NCBI GenBank assembly: GCA_010405405.1
Contig: MU004236.1
Location: 62,001-126,000, forward strand
Reading direction: 5' to 3'
Origin: Microthyrium microscopicum
Lineage: Eukaryota > Ascomycota > Dothideomycetes > Microthyriales > Microthyriaceae
Length of the DNA stretch: 64,000 nucleotides
Shown: piece by piece, positions 56,056 through 64,000 of the stretch
How the letters are laid out: every line of letters begins with the position of its first letter
How positions within the stretch are numbered: the stretch's first letter is position 1
Made by a program: the position numbers and the translations under genes
Notes under the pieces: model-generated
Database searches by the model: none
Seen by the model: the letters and a program-made list of their open reading frames with translations, nothing else
What the model was told of the DNA's origin: nothing

Positions 56056-57286
56056 TCATCCTCCACCAACCTCCACCAAGACTTTGGCATGATTAGCTTT
56101 GTCTTCGATGAGGGACTTGTATCCTTCTTGCTCTATCTCGTGTATTCCAACTGTCTTCGTAACGAGACCATCAGGTTTCAGCCTTTCCTCTTTCAGAGCC
56201 TTCAGCACAGCTTCGAAGTCCTTGTGTTCAGGAGCCGCAGTTCCAACGTAACGTCTTTCCCTAAACACCAGCTTATTGATATCAAGCGATGCTGGACCCT
56301 CCCAGACGGAAACACCAACGATGGTACCGCGAGCGCGAACAGTACGGAATGCAACGTCGACCGCGGGTTGAACACCAGCACATTCAAAGGCGACATCTAC
56401 GCCTCCAGCTCCTTCGCAGAGCTCCAGTGTGCGCGCGACAACATCGTCCTTGGATGGATCCAAAACATGGGAAGCACCCATCTCGAGAGCGAGAGTCTTG
56501 CGCTTGGCAGCCATTTCCGAGAGGATAATATTCTTGACTCCAATAGATCGAAGACAAAGAGTAATGGCGAGACCGATCGGACCTCCACCAAGGATCAGAA
56601 CGGTATCAGAGGCTTGAACATTACCATTAGCAATGGCACGCATAGCTACAGCAAGAGGTTCCACCAGCGCTTGTGGGTATTAGTGGACCTTGTCTGATAA
56701 GTTGATATGCAGCGAAGATACATACCTCCAGTTCTCATCGAAACGTTATCCGGCAGATGGTTGAGATAGTTTTCTTCCACGACGATATGCTCAGAGAATG
56801 CGCCTCCAAATCCAGATATCCCTATGAAGCCATTTGAATAACAGGAATTGAAAGAACCAGCTTGACAAGCACCGCAGGTTCCATCGTAGATTATCGGCTC
56901 AAGAACAACTCTATCTCCTACCTTGTAGTGTTCAACGCCGTCGCCTACCTCTTCTACAAGCCCAGACATCTCATGGCCAATCCCAACGGGAACCTTTTCT
57001 CCAGTTATTTTGTGGGCGGTAGTTGGAATTAGCATGGGCCCAATGAGATATTCGTGCAGATCTAGGACACGTTCTCAGCTCGTGGTATGTTTCCCTTGCT
57101 TTAATCATTACCTGTTCCACATATGCCAGCCCAGGCAGGTTTCACCTAACAATCGTTACTTGTATGCGACTACAGTTGGGGTGTTTATACCTTCACGTAT
57201 CCCTTCTTTACTTCTGGGATGGGAATATCATCAAGCCTTAGATCCTTGTTGCCATGAAATCGAAGAGCTTTCATAGTAGGCGCCAT
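56056..57286 (-). CDS. (R,R)-butanediol dehydrogenase-like zinc alcohol dehydrogenase, 359 aa
   Basis: Exons are 57191-57286, 57112-57145, 56726-57061 and 56056-56669 (1080 nt, phases match). The MDR-fold enzyme oxidises secondary alcohols or diols with NAD. Catalytic zinc ligands are Cys41 (WAGICGTDLHE), His73 and Glu74 (GIGHEMSG). The structural-zinc loop is reduced (CGACQAGSFNSCYSNG), with three Cys. The nucleotide site is LILGGGPIGLAITLCLRSIG, followed by acidic Ser-Glu (SEMAAKR), which favours NAD over NADP. The C-terminus VGIHEIEQEGYKSLIEDK suits the sorbitol/BDH group (yeast Bdh1-like). The 34-nt second exon is unusually short but needed for the conserved Cys. An internal ATG five codons in is an alternative start. 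Confidence 0.88.
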
Positions 57287-59553
57287 ACTTGCTGGAGTAG
57301 AACGGAAAGATGATGTTACACTTGAAGCTCGCAGCTAAAAGCAGATAGTGTGTAAAAGCTGATGCCAGAATCTTTGTTTATTGATTACTGCCAGTTTATC
57401 TTCCTTCAAACGAAGTTGGACGAGCGGTAGTTACAGGGCGTGACGAAACCATTGCCCCTCCCCTCGATGGATACCATCATCATGACATCCAATCGAAACA
57501 TGGATCTACGAACACAACGCCTGAAGATTCCATTAGGCCGGGCCGTCAACTCTTGTCGTTCGTAGCGGCTACACGACATGACTACTCTTCCGATTCAAGG
57601 ATCGCGAGATTTCCTTGCTTCACGAGCATGCGCTAAAAAGGCTGCCCCTTCTGTAGTAGAGTTGTTCCAAGCTTGCGCTAGAAAAAGGTCTTCGACATGG
57701 AGCGCACACGGAACGTTGCCAGGCAGAACACTCTCAAAGTTCCAGAAAGTTCAAAGAAGCATGGAGGTAAGTCATGTAGGCCATTGGTTAAGAACGAAGG
57801 ACCAGTCATAAGGAAAACATTTCAAACTTCAAAGCCTGATGGATGGGCGCAAAGGAAAGGGTCTCCTGGAGATTTAACTGACGAACTGCTTTTTAAGCTA
57901 CCGCCAATGATGATAACTTCTTCCATTGTTTGTTTTTGACGGGAGCGGAATTGAACTGTAGCGCTTGCTCTAGCGGATTCAAGGCTTTAAGATTATGATG
58001 TGAAGAGAGGCGCTTACGGTAACCCGTCATTTCCGATAAGAGCCGCCTTGAACTGCTGTGGCAGTGCAATTCGCAATGCTGCCAATGCAGCAATGCTGGA
58101 GAATATTTCGAAGACTGGAGCGGTTTGCAGAGCCCCATCAACGTCTATTGATTGATCATCAACTTAAGGAAACAGATGAGCGACAGGGGCACTGAGCAAT
58201 GTAGCATGCCTTTGCTGCACCTGCAACAACGACCGTTGGCGAATCATGAGTTTAGTGTGTTAGATACTGACATGAATTTGTAGGTAGTCGTGGAGTAGTG
58301 AAGCGAATTGCAAGCGACAAACATGCATCTTTTCTTCCCTGCCTCCATGTGCGGCCGCTGCCGCTGATGTTTCGAATCAATTTGCCGTCATACATGCCTT
58401 TGCAAGAAACATTGCAGTGAAAACTGGCTCAAAGAGTGGATGATTTCCTGCGATTTCCTGCGATTTCCGGAATACGCACAGTGTACTCTTTTGGGCCAGC
58501 CAGGTAAACTAGGAAGATCTCAATATACCAAATGCGGTAGCGTCTACAAAGATGAGTAGATCTGGGAGAGAATGTAACGGTCGGAGAAGATGTGCTCTCG
58601 TGCTCATAAAGGCTGGCGGACTCGTTGCGCGAAAATCAGTGGTTGGTCAGGGAAGTTTTGAAACGAAAATAGCGCCACAAACCCCTTTTTAGCCAGGGGT
58701 ACCAGATGTCAAGCAGAGCTCGCGAGCCGTTTGGCTGTTTTACTCCATCTTTCCAAGCCGCTTCCGTCAACACCACTTTCCCAATCCAAGTGCTCGTTGG
58801 CGATCCTTGGTGCAAGATTATCTCCTTGGCTCTTTGTTGTCCTGATTCGTATTATTGGTTGCTCTGTGCTTGCCTGAGATTGCCTCCAGCTCTGTCTCAA
58901 TGATTTTGTATGGAGGCATATCCAATCAGGCTGGGACTTAGTAAATTGCCTGAACGATTTGGCCAAAGGTATAACATTTGCATTCGTCATTCGCGAGGTT
59001 CTTGTGATCCAATGCCACGATAAGCTACGGGACGGAGATATTGACTGTGAGCAAGGAGCCCAGTGCCACATTATCGAGAGTGAGAGAAGCCAAGGTACCA
59101 CGCCGCGCATGGCTTGAGGCGCTGAACGACCAAAATCCCGTGTGTCTGGTTGGCTGTGTATCGCGAGACGGACAGGCGTAAAATTAAGCGTTGCGCCTCA
59201 GCGGCGGATCACACTTGTAACTGTTCCCTTTTTGTGCTGGTGTAGTTCTTGGGACAAGGCTCTGCAGCGGTGGTGGACCCCCGAAAGATTGCATCTCGCC
59301 CGTTCATCGTGTGCCTGCATTTGCTAACAGCATACAAAAGCGCCTGGCCGCCTTCTTCCCTTCCTTTTACACCAACACCAGCTTTACTCTCCAGTCCATT
59401 CCAGTTTCCGTTTCGCCATTTGACTTCGGTCGTCCATTCGTTGAATATCCAACTACAGTCCACTCTTTGATTCAGAGCTAGTTCTCTCCTGCCAGTTTTT
59501 CGCAACCAAAACAACACTAAACCAACCCAATACCAACAATCAAATCCATCAAC
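57287..59553. other. Gene-poor stretch
   Basis: About 2.3 kb between divergent genes. Frames up to 133 codons (58709-59110, minus) have no domain, signal or conserved-looking segment. A tRNA-like foldback at 57937-58029 was examined and rejected. The last 200 bp upstream of 59554 is C/T-rich, as in fungal leaders. Confidence 0.45.
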
Positions 59554-60113
59554 ATGAAGTTCTCAATTGCCATCTTTGCCGGTGTTGCCGCCGCCCACTC
59601 TTCCGGCTCATGGCCAGCTGCATCCGGTTCCTGGCCTGCATCCAAGGTTGATACACCAATGACTACCAAAGTCCTCTATGAGACCCACTACCACACTGTC
59701 ACTGCCTGCCCATCAACCGTCACCAACTGCCCAGCCGACGCGACCCAGGTTGTCACTTCCATCATTGAGGCCGGAACCACCATCTGCCCAATTGAAGAGG
59801 AGGAGGCCACTGCTACCGCAGCACCAGTCTACAACAGCACAACCTGCGAGAGCTTGACCGAGACCTGCACTGTCACTGTCACCGCTAAGAAGTCCGCAAG
59901 CTGGGGTGTCAACGCTACTGCTATCACTGCTCCTGTTGCAGTTGGCACTGGCACTGGGTGAGTCTAGCCAATCTTCATTTGCTCAACTTGATACTAACAG
60001 ACCGTAGTACCCCCGTCACACCCACCCAAGCTTACTACAGCAACGCTGCCAACTCGATGGCTGGCGGAGCCGTTGCCATTGGTGGCGGTCTTCTCGCTGC
60101 TCTTTTCTTGTAA
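59554..60113 (+). CDS. GPI-anchored cell-wall protein, 169 aa
   Basis: Exons are 59554-59957 and 60008-60113 (510 nt); the 50-nt intron starts GTGAGT and ends CGTAG. The signal peptide is MKFSIAIFAGVAAAHS. The mature part has Trp/Ser-Gly repeats (SSGSWPAASGSWPAS), then ETHYHTVTACPSTVTNCPADATQVVTSI with paired cysteines, CESLTETCTVTV, and Ala/Thr-rich spacers. This HTVTxCxxTVTxCP style is common in fungal wall proteins of the CCG-6 type. The second exon ends with SNAANSMAGGAVAIGGGLLAALFL, a GPI-attachment signal, which strongly supports the splice. The protein is expected at the outer face of the plasma membrane or covalently in the wall. Confidence 0.88.
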
Positions 60114-61075
60114 ATATACCCGGTTTCGCAACTCGACAAGCACGGCTTTCCGATTGCTCAAGTCCGTCGCGTGACAAAGGCGCGGACTCTGGAAATACTC
60201 GAGGCTACAGTCAAGGCTTTTGGTCCTTAAAGAGTCGCCAGTCGACAAATATTGTTCTCGCTATCCAGCCCGCTCATCCAGCGTTTGGGAGCTCGGAAAT
60301 GCTTGGGGCTGGGCTCTGTAATATTAATGTGTTTTCCTCTGCTGAGGTTGAGTTTTGAGCTTTTGCTCCTGTAGATATTTTGCGTGAGTTACCAACAGGT
60401 ATCCTCGAAATTAATGAATCAACTATTCTCGAGTCTATTTGTCTTTTACGATCCTACTGTGGCAAAGCGCTATTCGTGTCAGGTCACGCAGAAAAGTATG
60501 TTTTCTACAACCAACTGATGATGTGAAGTTGACATAACCTAGGGCGACAAGGAATGCAAAGAGGGAGCTGCCTTTCAATCACTTTAGAAGCTAGAAAATC
60601 ACTTGACCCTTTGTCTTACCTCGGAATATGATCTCGAAAACATAAGTCCACTTCTGGAAACTATCGTCCGGAAACTGAGTGCCTCACGGTTTCGCGGCAT
60701 TTTGGGCTGAAAACTGGTCCGACTCCAATGAAGCCATGTATGTACCAGAGTATCAAAGTTCAAAGTACTAACAAGATCAATCGTCCTGGCATCCGTTTCA
60801 ATTACCCAAGTTGTTCAACGATACTGATTTAATTGCCAGGGAAAGACGAAGTTTTTACTTGACATGGTCCTCATTGCGAATCCACCCCCGAGACTTACCT
60901 ACCTAGTTTTTCACTATGGGTTAGGTATTTATGCTTTTGGTTTATCATTAAACATAATCATACAGGTACTACCTAGCAGCAGCATCTAGCTCCGGCTCTC
61001 AAATACAGCTCTCAATGTTTCTTATCAAGTTCATCCTTCAAGGTGATCACAACCACATTGCTCATTAGACAACTT
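60114..61075. other. Intergenic, convergent 3' regions
   Basis: About 960 bp with no supported gene; 3' UTRs are expected at both edges. Confidence 0.5.
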
Positions 61076-63201
61076 CTACACTTTCTCTGGAATGGTCTCC
61101 TCCATACTACCTTCGTAGATACTTTGTCTGCGAGGCTTTTGGTCCCTAAAGACCTTACCCCACTTGCCACTTAGCAAGTAACTAGCTGTTTGCTTAATGT
61201 TGGCAATATTTTCTCTTACAATATCCATGGTGGGTCTCGAGAAGACAATATCAATCTCTTCCAGGGTTTTGTCTTTGGTCTCTGGCATGAATAAAAGCTG
61301 GTATACCTCACCTATGACAGCAATGCCTCCATAGAAGCCTAGAGTCAGTCCTGTTCGAGTCATAGCGTCCTCCATGGCTGAGAAATTGTATGTGACAACG
61401 AATGAGGCCAGGAACAAAAGCGCGGCTGATGTGGTCATTCCGTATGATCTGAGATAAGTTGGATATACTTCTGATGGGATAACTATGACAGGTCAGTTAA
61501 TGTCCTTTGATAATAATGGTGTTTAGTGACTTACCCCAGGTCAGGCAAGCGTAAGATCCGAAGAAGCCCATATAGATGATCAACCCGAGAAGGTAGCATG
61601 CTTCAGCTCCCATGAGATTGGTATCGAGGGGTATATGGTAAGATATTCCAATCAAGATCAAACCAACAAAGAAGCCGGGAAGCATCACGTTTGCCTGTTA
61701 TTTTCAGTTAGCTGATGATCTCGTAGGAATGCAACGTTCCTTACCCAGACACGTCTGCCAAATGTCTCCATATAGAAAATTGCTGGGATAGTTCCGAGCA
61801 ACAAGGCGCCACCTCCAACAAGCGACATGTAATTCGCTCTCTCATCGTCGAAACCAATTTGTGTCATGAGAACGGACATGTAGTACATTATTGCATTAAC
61901 CTGAAAAGGTTAGAAACTGCGGTCAATTAGGATTGAAACAACTTACTCCTGTTAGCTGGCCAAGAAGAATCATTATATTGGCGTAAATGATTGCTCGACG
62001 ACAACGGGGTACACTATATCGTTTGCGTTAATTCCTAGTCAACAAAGATGACAATAGACTTACGTGAAGAAGTCGGTCCATGGGAAACGTTTGCCAGCGG
62101 AGCCAGCAGCAACTTCCTGTTCTTCCTCCTCCACGGAGGCCTTCATAACGAAGAACTCTTCTCTCGCCTGTAAAGTGTCGATTCCTCGAATCCGTTTCCA
62201 GATTCTGTAAGCTTCCACAGGCTTGCCTTTGTGCATTAAGAATCGAGGACTTTCTGGCAAGAACAACATTCTGCATCAATTAGTTCAGGCTGTCAAAGCG
62301 TTCAGAAGTAATACACTTACCCGGCAAACATGAGGATAGAGAAGACCACGGAGGACCCAAGAATATACCGCCAATTACCTTTGACGTGCAGAAATATGGC
62401 AGCAACGACATAACCAAAGACTTCTCCCAAGGCGATGTTGAATTGGTACAGTGAGACCATGTTACCACGGATTTTTCTTTCGACACACTCGGCGACATAC
62501 ACAGGGACAGTGCCGCCTTCAAGTCCAACGCCAATGCCAAGTATAACCCGGCCTGCAACAATCATTCCTGTTTCTCGTTAGTCAAGGGTATGGGAAAAGT
62601 ACGAGGTTTTCATACCAAAGCTATTAGCTCCGGCCTCAAGAGCAGCACCGAGTGTATATAAAACAGTTGATAGGACGATGGACCATTTGCGACCAAACCA
62701 TTCATTGCATGGCGAAATTAGTATCGCGCCTCCCACGGCACCCAAAGGCATTCCCGAATTGACCAAGCTGTTTTGCTGAACTGTAAGTCCGAGATCCTTT
62801 GGCAAGAACAAGTTTGCTCCGCTGATAAGTGATTGATCGAGGCCAGAAAGCAGACCACCCATGGAAGCAAAGATGACCATGGCGATTGTGAAATGCTTTG
62901 GAGATTTGAAATTGATTTCAAAGAAGTTTCTCTTATACCCAGCAGCTTTCTCTCGTTCTTCCATCTCAAGTATTAAAGCATCAATCTCCCAACCGCCAGC
63001 TTTGGCGACCTGAAGTGCTTCAAACTCGCCTTTGACTTCTGGCACTAAGCCTTCGTGGACTCGTTCTTGAATTTGTACAGCAGAGGGTCGTCTGTCTCCC
63101 CCAGCCTTGTAGTTCTCCATGGCAGATGAGACTGCGGTAGGATCTAGAGACGAGGCTCGCCTCTCCCACATGGCTTGGGTAGTGTCAAGTTCCTTCGGCA
63201 T
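61076..63201 (-). CDS. MFS sugar-porter family transporter, 609 aa
   Basis: Seven exons: 62616-63201, 62321-62567, 62064-62270, 61947-62013, 61745-61900, 61535-61694 and 61076-61482 (1830 nt, phases match). The N-terminal 110 residues are hydrophilic and cytoplasmic. Sugar-porter marks are present in order: GLLSGLDQSLISGA in helix 1, NEWFGRKWSI after helix 2, GRVILGIGVGLEGGTVPVYVAE in helices 4-5, LPESPRFLMHKGK before the central loop, GQLTGVNAIMYY in helix 7, and MPETKDKTLEEID after helix 12. The long N-terminal tail is shared with fungal quinate/inositol/hexose-type porters, but the substrate cannot be fixed. It probably works as a proton symporter at the plasma membrane. Six short introns are typical of this family. 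Confidence 0.9.
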
Positions 63202-63268
63202 GGCGTGTTGTTTCTCAATTGGATCAATATATGGATGAGAAGAGAAACTGATCAGCCAGTTTGAGTTC

Positions 63269-63481
63269 TCACACTATCCCAGGCTCGACCTCTTTCTTAT
63301 AAACCCGGCCCCAAAGCATGCCATAACTGTCTATCAAAGAACCACGATAGCTATCACCCTGAGCAGACGCGATCCGCTTCGCCTTCCCTTGCTCCGAACA
63401 CCACCATGCCTCTTCATAACTGGCCAATTCCTTCCTCAAGTTGCGCTTCCGAACATGTATCCACCAGGGCAACAAATGCAT
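63269..63481 (-). CDS. Small hypothetical protein, about 70 aa (5' end uncertain)
   Basis: The frame from ATG 63481 reads MHLLPWWIHVRKRNLRKELASY, then EAWWCSEQGKAKR, then GDSYRGSLIDSYGMLWGRVYKKE. The mix of aromatic and charged residues and the SYRGSLIDSYxMLWGRxYK pattern look like real protein. An acceptor-like GGCTAATTGATAG just upstream leaves room for an earlier exon. It lies 67 bp upstream of the MFS start on the same strand, which is tight for two separate genes, so it may be a leader ORF or a mis-split exon. I do not recognise the family. Confidence 0.45.
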   Translation of the reverse strand: MHLLPWWIHVRKRNLRKELASYEEAWWCSEQGKAKRIASAQGDSYRGSLIDSYGMLWGRVYKKEVEPGIV

Positions 63482-64000
63482 GGCTATCAATTAGCCAAGC
63501 GGGGTACACCCTGAGCGGTGGATATGACGATGGATGGCTATCACAACCAGGGTGTTGGGAAGCAGATTCAAGCAGTGCGCCCAACAATTTGGCCACCACC
63601 AAAACCTTCAAGCACACAAATGTCTCATCTCACAACTGACTGGCTCAATATCAGTCGTTCAAGGTCGCGCGACACTTCTTTGGTGATTGTACCCCGCAAA
63701 AGGCAAGATGCATGACCAGGTTGACATGATCCGACGAGCTTTTGTGCAGGAGGGTTCACACTCCGGCTACAGCCTACAGGATTTTACGGTGTATTGGTCA
63801 ATATCGACGATTGAATTGATGCTGTGCGTTGGTTCAGCATATCACTGGTTTCCGGGTTGGGCATCTAGAGTTTAAGCATGAGGAGAAGATGCACACTGGA
63901 GAGGAAAGTGATAGTATCTTTGCATTTATGGCGTCATAGATCTATCAATTCCACTTGATCATGAGATATTGAACGTCAATCAGATTGAATTTCGAGATCT
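63482..64000. other. Window end, no gene seen
   Basis: Short overlapping frames only; the last 500 bp shows no domain, repeat or RNA gene. Confidence 0.5.

Noticed and set aside
57937-58029. tRNA-like foldback on the minus strand: TGACGGG...CCCGTCA ends and a GTTCAATTCC B-box-like word
   Set aside because: The 7-bp ends pair perfectly, but I could not fold a D arm or a paired T stem and no A box is present, so it is not a credible tRNA gene; at most a decayed one.
58709-59110. 133-codon minus-strand frame
   Set aside because: No conserved segment, no signal or domain; overlaps equally long nonsense frames.

Overview
This window reads as nuclear DNA of a filamentous ascomycete (Pezizomycotina). 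Most genes are split by short introns of about 45-90 nt with GTAAGT/GTATGT-type donors, CTAAC/CTAAT-like branch sites and YAG acceptors. Gene content is typical of mould genomes: a NoxB-type NADPH oxidase, a CE12 rhamnogalacturonan acetylesterase, GPI-anchored wall proteins and DUF1769. A leotiomycete is a reasonable guess from overall flavour, but nothing here proves the class. The exon structures below were worked out by hand from reading frames and splice signals. Every spliced model closes in frame, with codon phase checked at each junction.

Layout. 0-7 kb: a small hypothetical gene, a mitochondrial pyruvate dehydrogenase kinase-type gene, a 577-bp palindromic DNA transposon remnant with a 9-bp target duplication, and the NAD-isocitrate dehydrogenase catalytic subunit IDH2. 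7-14 kb: the exocyst subunit SEC5, divergent from IDH2, then cullin-1. 14-27 kb is gene-poor. It holds a GPI-anchored Ser-rich protein, about 4 kb without a convincing gene containing an AT-rich inverted-repeat-bounded relic, the rhamnogalacturonan acetylesterase, small lineage-type genes, a hairpin-forming inverted repeat, a four-span DUF7727-like protein, and a stretch with possible membrane-protein remnants. 27-36 kb: noxB, a six-cysteine secreted protein, a DUF1769 gene, and a divergent pair of mitochondrial genes (MPP-beta and SDH4). 36-50 kb: a Bul1/ART-like arrestin, a gene-free stretch with a decayed reading frame, a large UDP-glycosyltransferase with unusual C-terminal domains, a 3-ketoacyl-CoA-reductase-like SDR, and an MFS transporter. 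50-64 kb: an F-box protein, a protein with a Clr2-like silencing domain, a butanediol-dehydrogenase-like MDR enzyme, a GPI-anchored protein, a sugar-porter MFS protein and a small hypothetical gene.

How the genes relate. Four genes feed mitochondrial carbon metabolism or biogenesis: the PDH kinase, IDH2, SDH4 and MPP-beta. IDH2/SEC5 and MPP-beta/SDH4 are head-to-head pairs with CCAAT boxes between them. Cullin-1, the F-box protein, the PPxY arrestin and the UIM-bearing glycosyltransferase all touch ubiquitin biology, but they are scattered and I see no cluster. The most unusual item is the 1306-aa minus-strand protein at 41.2-45.3 kb. It joins a GT28/UGT-type sterol-glucosyltransferase module to a VPS13/ATG2-C-like Gly-rich segment and a tail of about seven ubiquitin-interacting motifs.
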